DNA of 64,000 bases from Prosopocoilus inquinatus (lineage: Eukaryota > Arthropoda > Insecta > Coleoptera > Lucanidae): the NCBI GenBank assembly GCA_036172665.1, contig JAYKNF010000013.1:4774001-4838000 (forward strand), given 5' to 3'. A model generated the notes under the pieces. It was not told the origin of the DNA, did not search any database, and was given only the letters and a program-made list of their open reading frames with translations. Each line of letters begins with the position of its first letter. Within the stretch, counting starts at the first letter, position 1. Shown piece by piece: positions 31,078 to 43,353 of the stretch. A program made the position numbers and the translations under genes.

Positions 31078-33323
31078 GATGTGAGATACGAAGTTCTCGG
31101 ACGCAGCTGAAGCTAGAAATAGTTTTAAACGAAACAACACGTATTAGCGTTGTTCCTGTGATGTATCTAATCGATCCTTACTCATCTATCAAGTTATTTG
31201 ACGTTTGGATGGACTCCAGTAACTCTGATGTGAGATACAATGTTTACGGACGCAGCAGAAGCTGGAAATAGTTTTGAACGAAACAACACGTATTAGCGTT
31301 GTTCCTGTGATGTATCTAATCGATCCTTACTTATCTACTATGTTATTTGACGTTTCGATGGACTCCAGTAACTATGATGTGAGATACGAAATTTCCGGAC
31401 GCAGCAGAAGCTGGAAATAGTTTTAAACGAAACAACACGCATTAGCGTTGTTCCTGTGATGTATCTAATCGATCCTTACTCATCTATCATGTTATTTGGC
31501 GTTTCGATAGACTCCAGTAACTTTGATGTGAGATACGAAGTTCTCGGACGCAGCTGAAGCTAGAAATAGTTTTAAAGGAAACAACACGCATTAGCGTTGT
31601 TCCTGTGATGTATCTAATCAATCCTTACTCATCTATCATGTTATTTGGCGTTTCGATGGACTCCAGTAACTTTGATGTGATATACAAAGTTTTTGGACGC
31701 AGCAGAAGCTGGAGGTAGTTTTGAACGAAACAACACGTATTAGCGTTGTTCCTGTGATGTATCTAATCGATCCTTACTTAGCTACTATGTTATTTGACGT
31801 TTCGATGGACTCCAGTAACTCTAATGTGAGATACGAAATTTTCGGACGCAACAGCAGCTGGAAATAGTTTTAAACGAAACAACACATATTAGCGTTGTTC
31901 CTGTGATGTATCTAATCGATCCTTACTCATCTATCATGTTATTTGGCGTTTCGATGGACTCCAGTAACTCTGATGTGAGATACAAAGTTCTCGGACGCAG
32001 CAGAAGCTGGAAATAGTTTTGAACGAAACAACACGTATTAGCGTTGTTCCTGTGATGTATCTAAACGATCCTTATTTATCTAACATGTTATTTGACGTTT
32101 GGATGGACTCCAGTAAGTCTGATGTGAGATACAAAGTTTTTGAACGCAGCAGGAGCTGGAAATAGTTTTAAACAAAACAACACGTATTAACGTTGTTCCT
32201 GTGCTGTATCTAATCGATCCTTACTTATCTATCATGTTATTTGACGTTTCGATGGACTCCAGTAACTCTGATGTGAGATACGACGTTTTCGGACGCAGCA
32301 GAAGCTGGAAATAGTTTTAAACGAAACAACACGTATTAGCGTTGTTCCTGTGATGTATCTAATCGATCCTTTCTCATCTATTATGTTATTTGACGTTTGG
32401 ATGGACACCAGTAACTCTGATGTGAGATACGAAGTTCTCGGACGCAGCAGAAGCTGGAAATAGTTTTAAACGAAACAACACGCATTAGCGTTGTTCCTGC
32501 GATGTATCTAATCGATCCTTACTCATCTATCATGTTATTTGGCGTTTCGATGGACTCCAGTAACTTTGATGTGAGATACGACGTTTTCGGACGCAGCAGA
32601 AGCTGGAAATAGTTTTAAACGAAACAACACGCATTAGCGATGTTCCTGTGATGTATCTAATCGATCCTTACTCATCTATCATGTTATTTTACGTTTGGAT
32701 GGACTCCAGTAACTCTGATGTGAGATACGACGTTTTCGGACGCAGCAGAAGCTGGAAATAGTTTTAAACGAAACAACACGCATTAGCGATGTTCCTGTGA
32801 TGTATCTAATCGATCCTTACTCATCTATCATGTTATTTTACCTTTGGATGGACTCCAGTAACTCTGATGTGAGATACAAAGTTTTTGGACGCAGCAGAAG
32901 CTGGAAATAGTTTTGAACGAAACAACACGTATTAGCGTTGTTCCTGTGATGTATCTAATCGATCCTTACTTAGCTACTATGTTATTTGACGTTTCGATGG
33001 ACTCCAGTAACTCTAATGTGAGATACGAAATTTTCGGACGCAGCAGCAGCAGGAAATAGTTTTAAACGAAACAACACATATTAGCGTTGTTCCTGTGATG
33101 TATCTAATCGATCCTTACTCATCTATCATGTTATTTGACGTTTGGAAGGACTTCAGTAACTCTGATGTGAGATACAAAGTTCTCGGACGCAGCAGAAGCT
33201 GGAAATAGTTTTGAACGAAGCAACACGTATTAGCGTTGTTCCTGTGATGTATCTAAACGATCCTTACTTATCTAACATATTATATGACGTTTGGATGGAC
33301 TCCAGTAAGTCTGATGTGAGATA
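31073..33323. repeat. 149-bp satellite array between BEL/Pao insertion and first 757-bp insert
   Basis: Monomers continue in the order seen after 7820 (for example the GATACAATGTTTACGG variant comes next), completing HOR copy 4. The block ends inside a monomer at GTGAGATA. No gene seen. Confidence 0.95.
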
Positions 33324-34080
33324 GAGTCACATCATCATCTTGTCGCGTATCAAACGAAAGGTCTCGCCGAGCGGCGACGGAAAATCGCGTCGGTTCGATT
33401 TTTCGATCGAAGATGGCGCTGCAATGATCGAAATCGGACGCGTCGAACGTAAACCCGGGTTGTCGCGCATAAAACGAAAGGTCTCGCCGAGCGGCGACGG
33501 AAAATCTCGTCGGTTCGATTTTTCGATCGAAGATGGCGCTGCAATAATCGAAATCGGACGCGTCGAACGTAAACCCGGGTTGTCGCCTATCAAACGAAAG
33601 GTCTAAATCGATCGCGTCGAATTCTTTCCGACGTAGAAGAAAGTAGCTTTACGAACGTAACGTTTACCACATGGCGAGAGATATACGGGGTGATATCGAA
33701 AATGTGACACGAACGCGTGTGTAACAGTGAAAAAGTGTTTCCACTGAAAAAAAGTAAGTGTTAAAAACAACTGAAAACCTCCAAATTCCATTTCTCCGAT
33801 GTTACTCCGGTAATCGGAAAAAAGGTTATAAGACGATCGCGGCGGCGGCGGCGGCGTCGTTTTGCCGGTTAAATTCTTCACGATTTGCATTGTGCCGTCG
33901 CGTGTACGCTCGACCGAACGCATCGAGATTTTGACGGAGCTCATTTGAATTTGCCGCCGCGTAAAAGATGGGATCGACGAGGGTTGGTTGGCAACTATCG
34001 CACGACACGCGCAGTAAGGAAACCTTGACACTTGACATATGTAATATTATATATCTGTACGGCCAGTCGTGGGGCCGGAG
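33324..34080. other. 757-bp CpG-rich non-satellite insert, copy 1
   Basis: Begins GAGTCACATCATC and ends GTGGGGCCGGAG. It is rich in CG dinucleotides and has no similarity to the satellite or the retrotransposon. It replaces exactly 67 bp of one monomer (from after GTGAGATA to before CTGTGATG), and I see no target duplication or terminal repeat. It holds a 120-bp tandem repeat at its left end, a run of GCG triplets near 33838, and an AAAGTAAGTG donor-like site near 33751. Several ORFs of 64-142 codons exist on both strands, none with recognisable domains. It may be a captured fragment of single-copy DNA, such as a promoter or first exon (inference). Confidence 0.8.
33341..33603. repeat. 120-bp tandem duplication inside insert copy 1
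   Basis: TGTCGCG starts at 33341 and 33461, and a third, truncated unit at 33581 stops after AAACGAAAGGTC: about 2.2 units of 120 bp. Because 120 is a multiple of three, frames stay open on both strands, giving repeated 40-residue ORFs that look like a by-product. Confidence 0.88.
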
Positions 34081-37000
34081 CTGTGATGTATCTAATCGAT
34101 CCTTTCTCATCTATTATGTTATTTGACGTTTGGATGGACACCAGTAACTCTGATGTGAGATACGAAGTTCTCGGACGCAGCAGAAGCTGGAAATAGTTTT
34201 AAACGAAACAACACGCATTAGCGTTGTTCCTGTGATGTATCTAATCGATCCTTACTCATCTATCATGTTATTTGGCGTTTCGATGGGCTCCAGTAACTTT
34301 GATGTGAGATACGACGTTTTCGGACGCAGCAGAAGCTGGAAATAGTTTTAAACGAAACAACACGCATTAGCGATGTTCCTGTGAAGTATCTAATCGATCC
34401 TTACTCATCTATCATGTTATTTTACGTTTGGATGGACTCCAGTAACTCTGATGTGAGATACAAAGTTTTTGGACGCAGCAGAAGCTGGAAATAGTTTTGA
34501 AAGAAACAACACTTATTAGCGTTGTTCCTGTGATGTATCTAATCGATCCTTACTTATCTAACATATTATATGACGTTTGGATGGACTCCAGTAAGTCTGA
34601 TGTGAGATACAAAGTTTTTGGACGCAGCAGCAGCTGGAAATAGTTCTAAACGAAACAGCACGTATTAGCGTTGTTCCTGTGCTGTATCTAATCGATCCTT
34701 ACTTATCTATCATGTTATTTGACGTTTCGATGGACTCCAGTAACTCTGATGTGAGATACGACGTTTTCGGACGCAGCAGAAGCTGGAAATAGTTTTAAAC
34801 GAAACAACACATGTTAGCGTTGTTCCTGTGATGTATCTAATCGATCCTTTCTCATCTATTATGTTATTTGACGTTTGGATGGACACCAGTATCTCTGATG
34901 TGAGATACGAAGTTCTCGGACGCAGCAGAAGCTGGAAATAGTTTTAAACGAAACAACACGCATTAGCGTTGTTCCTGTGATGTATCTAATCGATCCTTAC
35001 TCATCTATCATGTTATTTGGCGTTTCGATGGACTCCAGTAACTTTGATGTGAGATACGACGTTTTCGGACGCAGCACAAGCTGGAAATAGTTTTAAAGGA
35101 AACAACACGCATTAGCGATGTTCCTGTGCTGTATCTAATCGATCCTTACTCATCTATCATGTTATTTGGCGTTTCGATGGACTCCAGTAACACTGATGTG
35201 AGATACAAAGTTTACGGACGCAGCAGAAGCTGGAAATAGTTTTAAATGAAACAACACGTATTAGCGTTGTTCCTGTGATGTATCTAATCCATCCTTACTC
35301 ATCTATCATGTTATTTGACGTTTGGACAGACTCCAGTAACTCTGATGTGAGATACAGTTCTCGGACACAGCAGAAGCTGGAAATAGTTTTGAACGAAACA
35401 ACACGCATTAGCGTTGTTCCTGTGATGTATCTAATCGATCCTTACTCATCTATCATGTTATTTGGCGTTTCGATTGACTCCAGTAACTCTGATGTGAGAT
35501 ACAAAGTTTACGGACGCAGCAGAAGCTGGAAATAGTTTTAAATGAAACAACACATATTAGCGTTGTTCCTGTGATGTATCTAATCGATCCTTACTCATCT
35601 ATCATGTTATTTGGCGTTTCGATGGACTCCAGTAACTCTGATGTGAGATACAAAGTTCTCGGACGCAGCAGAAGCTGGAAATAGTTTTGAACGAAACAAC
35701 ACGTATTAGCGTTGTTCCTGTAATGTATCTAAACGATCCTTATTTATCTAACATGTTATTTGACGTTTGGATGGACTCCAGTAAGTCTGATGTGAGATAC
35801 AAAGTTTTTGGACGCAGCAAGAGCTGGAAATAGTTTTAAACGAAACAACACGTATTAGCGTTGTTCCTGTGCTGTATCTAATCGATCCTTACTTATCTAT
35901 CATGTTATTTGATGTTTCGATGGACTCCAGTAACTCTGATGTGAGATACGACGTTTTCGGACGCAGCAGAAGCTGGAAATAGTTTTAAACGAAACAACAC
36001 ATATTAGCGTTGTTCCTGTGATGTATCTAATCGATCCTTACTCATCTATCATGTTATTTGGCGTTTCGATGGACTCCAGTAACTCTGATGTGAGATACAA
36101 AGTTCTCGGACGCAGCAGAAGCTGGAAATAGTTTTGAACGAAACAACACGTATTAGCGTTGTTCCTGTGATGTATCTAAACGATCCTTACTTATCTAACA
36201 TATTATATGACGTTTGGATGGACTCCAATAAGTCTGATGTGAGATACAAAGTTTTTGGACGCAGCAGCTGCTGGAAATAGTTTTAAACGAAACAACACGT
36301 ATTAGCGTTGTTCCTGTGATGTATCTAATCGATCCTTACTTATCTATCATGTTATTTGACGTTTCGATGGACTCCAGTAACTCTGATGTGAGATACGACG
36401 TTTTCGGACGCAGCAGAAGCTGGAAATAGTTTTTAACGAAACAACACATATTAGCGTTGTTCCTGTGATGTATCTAATCGATCCTTACTTATCTATCATG
36501 TTATTTGACGTTTGGATGGACTCCAGTAACTCTGATGTGAGATACGAAGTTCTCGGACGCAGCAGATGCTGTAAATAGTGTTAAACGAAACAACACGCAT
36601 TAGCGTTGTTCCTGTGATGTATCTAATCGATCCTTACTCATCTATCATGTTATTTGGCGTTTCGATGGACTCCAGTAACTCTGATGTGAGATACAAAGTT
36701 TACGGACGCAGCAGAAGCTGGAAATAGTTTTAAACGAAACAACACGTATTAGCGTTGTTCCTGTGATGTATCTAATCGATCCTTACTCATCTATCATGTT
36801 ATTTGGCGTTTCGATGGACTCCAGTAACTCTGATGTGAGATACAAAGTTCTCGGACACAGCAGAAGCTGGAAATAGTTTTGAACGAAACAACACGTATTA
36901 GCGTTGTTCCTGTAATGTATCTAAACGATCCTTATTTATCTAACATGTTATTTGACGTTTGGATGGACTCCAGTAAGTCTGATGTGAGATACAAAGTTTT

Positions 37001-37438
37001 TGGACGCAGCAGGAGCTGGAAATAGTTTTAAACGAAACAACACGTATTAGCGTTGTTCCTGTGCTGTATCTAATCAATCCTTACTTATCTATCATGTTAT
37101 TTGATGTTTCGATGGACTCCAGTAACTCTGATGTGAGATACGACGTTTTCGGACGCAGCAGAAGCTGGAAATAGTTTTAAACGAAACAACACATATTAGC
37201 GTTGTTCCTGTGATGTATCTAATCGATCCTTACTCATCTATCATGTTATTTGGCGTTTCGATGGACTCCAGTAACTCTGATGTGAGATACAAAGTTCTCG
37301 GACGCAGCAGCAGCTGGAAATAGTTTTGAACGAAGCAACACGTATTAGCGTTGTTCCTGTGATGTATCTAAACGATCCTTACTTATCTAACATATTATAT
37401 GACGTTTGGATGGACTCCAGTAAGTCTGATGTGAGATA
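34081..37438. repeat. 149-bp satellite array between inserts 1 and 2
   Basis: 3358 bp, equal to 23 monomers minus the 67 bp replaced by an insert. Its monomer order matches the block after insert 2. No gene seen. Confidence 0.95.
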
Positions 37439-38195
37439 GAGTCACATCATCATCTTGTCGCGTATCAAACGAAAGGTCTCGCCGAGCGGCGACGGAAAAT
37501 CGCGTCGGTTCGATTTTTCGATCGAAGATGGCGCTGCAATGATCGAAATCGGACGCGTCGAACGTAAACCCGGGTTGTCGCGCATAAAACGAAAGGTCTC
37601 GCCGAGCGGCGACGGAAAATCTCGTCGGTTCGATTTTTCGATCGAAGATGGCGCTGCAATAATCGAAATCGGACGCGTCGAACGTAAACCCGGGTTGTCG
37701 CCTATCAAACGAAAGGTCTAAATCGATCGCGTCGAATTCTTTCCGACGTAGAAGAAAGTAGCTTTACGAACGTAACGTTTACCACATGGCGAGAGATATA
37801 CGGGGTGATATCGAAAATGTGACACGAACGCGTGTGTAACAGTGAAAAAGTGTTTCCACTGAAAAAAAGTAAGTGTTAAAAACAACTGAAAACCTCCAAA
37901 TTCCATTTCTCCGATGTTACTCCGGTAATCGGAAAAAAGGTTATAAGACGATCGCGGCGGCGGCGGCGGCGTCGTTTTGCCGGTTAAATTCTTCACGATT
38001 TGCATTGTGCCGTCGCGTGTACGCTCGACCGATCGCATCGAGATTTTGACGGAGCTCATTTGAATTTGCCGCCGCGTAAAAGATGGGATCGACGAGGGTT
38101 GGTTGGCAACTATCGCACGACACGCGCAGTAAGGAAACCTTGACACTTGACATATGTAATATTATATATCTGTACGGCCAGTCGTGGGGCCGGAG
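37439..38195. other. 757-bp CpG-rich insert, copy 2
   Basis: The same length and boundaries as copy 1. The only difference I noticed is GACCGATCGCATC in place of GACCGAACGCATC near 38030. It includes the same 120-bp tandem duplication (from 37456) and the same 67-bp loss of satellite. Confidence 0.82.
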
Positions 38196-41100
38196 CTGTG
38201 ATGTATCTAATCGATCCTTTCTCATCTATTATGTTATTTGACGTTTGGATGGACACCAGTAACTCTGATGTGAGATACGAAGTTCTCGGACGCAGCAGAA
38301 GCTGGAAATAGTTTTAAACGAAACAACACGCATTAGCGTTGTTCCTGTGATGTATCTAATCGATCCTTACTCATCTATCATGTTATTTGGCGTTTCGATG
38401 GGCTCCAGTAACTTTGATGTGAGATACGACGTTTTCGGACGCAGCAGAAGCTGGAAATAGTTTTAAACGAAACAACACGCATTAGCGATGTTCCTGTGAA
38501 GTATCTAATCGATCCTTACTCATCTATCATGTTATTTTACGTTTGGATGGACTCCAGTAACTCTGATGTGAGATACAAAGTTTTTGGACGCAGCAGAAGC
38601 TGGAAATAGTTTTGAAAGAAACAACACTTATTAGCGTTGTTCCTGTGATGTATCTAATCGATCCTTACTTATCTAACATATTATATGACGTTTGGATGGA
38701 CTCCAGTAAGTCTGATGTGAGATACAAAGTTTTTGGACGCAGCAGCAGCTGGAAATAGTTCTAAACGAAACAGCACGTATTAGCGTTGTTCCTGTGCTGT
38801 ATCTAATCGATCCTTACTTATCTATCATGTTATTTGACGTTTCGATGGACTCCAGTAACTCTGATGTGAGATACGACGTTTTCGGACGCAGCAGAAGCTG
38901 GAAATAGTTTTAAACGAAACAACACATGTTAGCGTTGTTCCTGTGATGTATCTAATCGATCCTTTCTCATCTATTATGTTATTTGACGTTTGGATGGACA
39001 CCAGTATCTCTGATGTGAGATACGAAGTTCTCGGACGCAGCAGAAGCTGGAAATAGTTTTAAACGAAACAACACGCATTAGCGTTGTTCCTGTGATGTAT
39101 CTAATCGATCCTTACTCATCTATCATGTTATTTGGCGTTTCGATGGACTCCAGTAACTTTGATGTGAGATACGACGTTTTCGGACGCAGCACAAGCTGGA
39201 AATAGTTTTAAACGAAACAACACGCATTAGCGATGTTCCTGTGCTGTATCTAATCGATCCTTACTCATCTATCATGTTATTTGGCGTTTCGATGGACTCC
39301 AGTAACACTGATGTGAGATACAAAGTTTACGGACGCAGCAGAAGCTGGAAATAGTTTTAAATGAAACAACACGTATTAGCGTTGTTCCTGTGATGTATCT
39401 AATCCATCCTTACTCATCTATCATGTTATTTGACGTTTGGACAGACTCCAGTAAATCTGATGTGAGATACAGTTCTCGGACACAGCAGAAGCTGGAAATA
39501 GTTTTGAACGAAACAACACGCATTAGCGTTGTTCCTGTGATGTATCTAATCGATCCTTACTCATCTATCATGTTATTTGGCGTTTCGATTGACTCCAGTA
39601 ACTCTGATGTGAGATACAAAGTTTACGGACGCAGCAGAAGCTGGAAATAGTTTTAAATGAAACAACACATATTAGCGTTGTTCCTGTGATGTATCTAATC
39701 GATCCTTACTCATCTATCATGTTATTTGGCGTTTCGATGGACTCCAGTAACTCTGATGTGAGATACAAAGTTCTCGGACGCAGCAGAAGCTGGAAATAGT
39801 TTTGAACGAAACAACACGTATTAGCGTTGTTCCTGTAATGTATCTAAACGATCCTTATTTATCTAACATGTTATTTGACGTTTGGATGGACTCCAGTAAG
39901 TCTGATGTGAGATACAAAGTTTTTGGACGCAGCAAGAGCTGGAAATAGTTTTAAACGAAACAACACGTATTAGCGTTGTTCCTGTGCTGTATCTAATCGA
40001 TCCTTACTTATCTATCATGTTATTTGATGTTTCGATGGACTCCAGTAACTCTGATGTGAGATACGACGTTTTCGGACGCAGCAGAAGCTGGAAATAGTTT
40101 TAAACGAAACAACACATATTAGCGTTGTTCCTGTGATGTATCTAATCGATCCTTACTCATCTATCATGTTATTTGGCGTTTCGATGGACTCCAGTAACTC
40201 TGATGTGAGATACAAAGTTCTCGGACGCAGCAGAAGCTGGAAATAGTTTTGAACGAAACAACACGTATTAGCGTTGTTCCTGTGATGTATCTAAACGATC
40301 CTTACTTATCTAACATATTATATGACGTTTGGATGGACTCCAATAAGTCTGATGTGAGATACAAAGTTTTTGGACGCAGCAGCTGCTGGAAATAGTTTTA
40401 AACGAAACAACACGTATTAGCGTTGTTCCTGTGATGTATCTAATCGATCCTTACTTATCTATCATGTTATTTGACGTTTCGATGGACTCCAGTAACTCTG
40501 ATGTGAGATACGACGTTTTCGGACGCAGCAGAAGCTGGAAATAGTTTTTAACGAAACAACACATATTAGCGTTGTTCCTGTGATGTATCTAATCGATCCT
40601 TACTTATCTATCATGTTATTTGACGTTTGGATGGACTCCAGTAACTCTGATGTGAGATACGAAGTTCTCGGACGCAGCAGATGCTGTAAATAGTGTTAAA
40701 CGAAACAACACGCATTAGCGTTGTTCCTGTGATGTATCTAATCGATCCTTACTCATCTATCATGTTATTTGGCGTTTCGATGGACTCCAGTAACTCTGAT
40801 GTGAGATACAAAGTTTACGGACGCAGCAGAAGCTGGAAATAGTTTTAAACGAAACAACACGTATTAGCGTTGTTCCTGTGATGTATCTAATCGATCCTTA
40901 CTCATCTATCATGTTATTTGGCGTTTCGATGGACTCCAGTAACTCTGATGTGAGATACAAAGTTCTCGGACACAGCAGAAGCTGGAAATAGTTTTGAACG
41001 AAACAACACGTATTAGCGTTGTTCCTGTAATGTATCTAAACGATCCTTATTTATCTAACATGTTATTTGACGTTTGGATGGACTCCAGTAAGTCTGATGT

Positions 41101-42596
41101 GAGATACAAAGTTTTTGGACGCAGCAGGAGCTGGAAATAGTTTTAAACGAAACAACACGTATTAGCGTTGTTCCTGTGATGTATCTAATCGATCCTTACT
41201 TATCTATCATGTTATTTGACGTTTCGATGGACTCCAGTAACTCTGATGTGAGATACGACGTTTTCGGACGCAGCAGAAGCTGGAAATAGTTTTAAACGAA
41301 ACAACACGCATTAGCGATGTTCCTGTGATGTATCTAATCGATCCTTTCTCATCTATTATGTTATTTGACGTTTGGATGGACACCAGTAACTCTGATGTGA
41401 GATACGAAGTTCTCGGACGCAGCAGAAGCTGGAAATAGTTTTAAACGAAACAACACGCATTAGCGTTGTTCCTGTGATGTATCTAATCGATCCTTACTCA
41501 TCTATCATGTTATTTGGCGTTTCGATGAACTCCAGTAGCTTTGATGTGAGATACGACGTTTTCGGACGCAGCAGAAGCTGGAAATAGTTTTAAACGAAAC
41601 AACACGCATTAGCGATGTTCCTGTGAAGTATCTAATCGATCCTTACTCATCTATCATGTTATTTTACGTTTGGATGGACTCCAGTAACTCTGATGTGAGA
41701 TACAAAGTTTTTGGACGCAGCAGAAGCTGGAAATAGTTTTGAACGAAACAACACTTATTAGCGTTGTTCCTGTGATGTATCTAATCGATCCTTACTTATC
41801 TAACATATTATATGACGTTTGGATGGACTCCAGTATGTCTGATGTGAGATACAAAGTTTTTGGACGCAGCAGCAGCTGGAAATAGTTTTAAACGAAACAA
41901 CACGTATTGGCGTTGTTCCTGTGCTGTATCTAATCGATCCTTACTTATCTATCATGTTATTTGACGTTTCGATGGACTCCAGTATCTCTGATGTGAGATA
42001 CGACGTTTTCGGACGCAGCAGAAGCTGGAAATAGTTTTAAACGAAACAACACGCATTAGCGATGTTCCTGTGATGTATCTAATCGATCCTTACTCATCTA
42101 TCATGTTATTTTACGTTTGGATGGACTCCAGTAACTCTGATGTGAGATACAAAGTTTTTGGACGCAGCAGAAGCTGGAAATAGTTTTGAACGAAACAACA
42201 CGTATTAGCGTTGTTCCTGTGATGTATCTAATCGATCCTTACTTAGCTACTATGTTATTTGACGTTTCGATGGACTCCAGTAACTCTAATGTGAGATACG
42301 AAATTTTCGGACGCAGCAGCAGCAGGAAATAGTTTTAAACGAAACAACACATATTAGCGTTGTTCCTGTGATGTATCTAATCGATCCTTACTCATCTATC
42401 ATGTTATTTGACGTTTGGAAGGACTTCAGTAACTCTGATGTGAGATACAAAGTTCTCGGACGCAGCAGAAGCTGGAAATAGTTTTGAACGAAGCAACACG
42501 TATTAGCGTTGTTCCTGTGATGTATCTAAACGATCCTTACTTATCTAACATATTATATGACGTTTGGATGGACTCCAGTAATTCTGATGTGAGATA
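38196..42596. repeat. 149-bp satellite array between inserts 2 and 3
   Basis: 4401 bp, equal to 30 monomers minus 67 bp. It is seven monomers longer than the previous block. The last part (TTTGGAAGGACTTC marker at 42411) matches the sequence before insert 1 (33138). No gene seen. Confidence 0.95.
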
Positions 42597-43353
42597 GAGT
42601 CACATCATCATCTTGTCGCGTATCAAACGAAAGGTCTCGCCGAGCGGCGACGGAAAATCGCGTCGGTTCGATTTTTCGATCGAAGATGGCGCTGCAATGA
42701 TCGAAATCGGACGCGTCGAACGTAAACCCGGGTTGTCGCGCATAAAACGAAAGGTCTCGCCGAGCGGCGACGGAAAATCTCGTCGGTTCGATTTTTCGAT
42801 CGAAGATGGCGCTGCAATAATCGAAATCGGACGCGTCGAACGTAAACCCGGGTTGTCGCCTATCAAACGAAAGGTCTAAATCGATCGCGTCGAATTCTTT
42901 CCGACGTAGAAGAAAGTAGCTTTACGAACGTAACGTTTACCACATGGCGAGAGATATACGGGGTGATATCGAAAATGTGACACGAACGCGTGTGTAACAG
43001 TGAAAAAGTGTTTCCACTGAAAAAAAGTAAGTGTTAAAAACAACTGAAAACCTCCAAATTCCATTTCTCCGATGTTACTCCGGTAATCGGAAAAAAGGTT
43101 ATAAGACGATCGCGGCGGCGGCGGCGGCGTCGTTTTGCCGGTTAAATTCTTCACGATTTGCATTGTGCCGTCGCGTGTACGCTCGACCGAACGCATCGAG
43201 ATTTTGACGGAGCTCATTTGAATTTGCCGCCGCGTAAAAGATGGGATCGACGAGGGTTGGTTGGCAACTATCGCACGACACGCGCAGTAAGGAAACCTTG
43301 ACACTTGACATATGTAATATTATATATCTGTACGGCCAGTCGTGGGGCCGGAG
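42597..43353. other. 757-bp CpG-rich insert, copy 3
   Basis: Same length, boundaries and contents as copy 1, including the 120-bp tandem duplication (from 42614). It follows a monomer reading AGTAATTCTGATG, whereas copies 1 and 2 follow AGTAAGTCTGATG. Confidence 0.82.

Larger units (their letters stand above)
8867..32123. repeat. Higher-order repeat copy 4, split by the BEL/Pao insertion
   Basis: The marker variant at 8867 next occurs at 32124. Subtracting 20,277 bp (20,272 bp insertion plus one 5-bp target copy) leaves 2980 bp, the 20-monomer period of copy 1. The TTTGGAAGGAC marker (9881 and 33138) gives the same value. The insertion is therefore younger than the formation of this higher-order unit. 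Confidence 0.85.
33324..37438. repeat. 4115-bp higher-order unit containing the 757-bp insert
   Basis: Insert starts at 33324 and 37439 are 4115 bp apart. A marker in the satellite part (the two-base deletion giving GATACAGTTCTCGG) shows the same step, at about 35350 and 39465. Insert plus 23 monomers were thus copied together. Confidence 0.88.

Noticed and set aside
33324..34080. 757-bp insert as a transposon (MITE or SINE)
   Set aside because: No terminal inverted repeats, poly-A tail, RNA polymerase III boxes or target duplication seen; it replaces 67 bp of satellite, and all copies share the same flanks.
33603..34110. ORFs of 94 and 142 codons in the 757-bp inserts (also in the two later copies)
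   Set aside because: Overlapping frames, no recognisable domain; one frame starts in satellite. The GCG run produces an Ala or Pro tract that looks protein-like by composition only.
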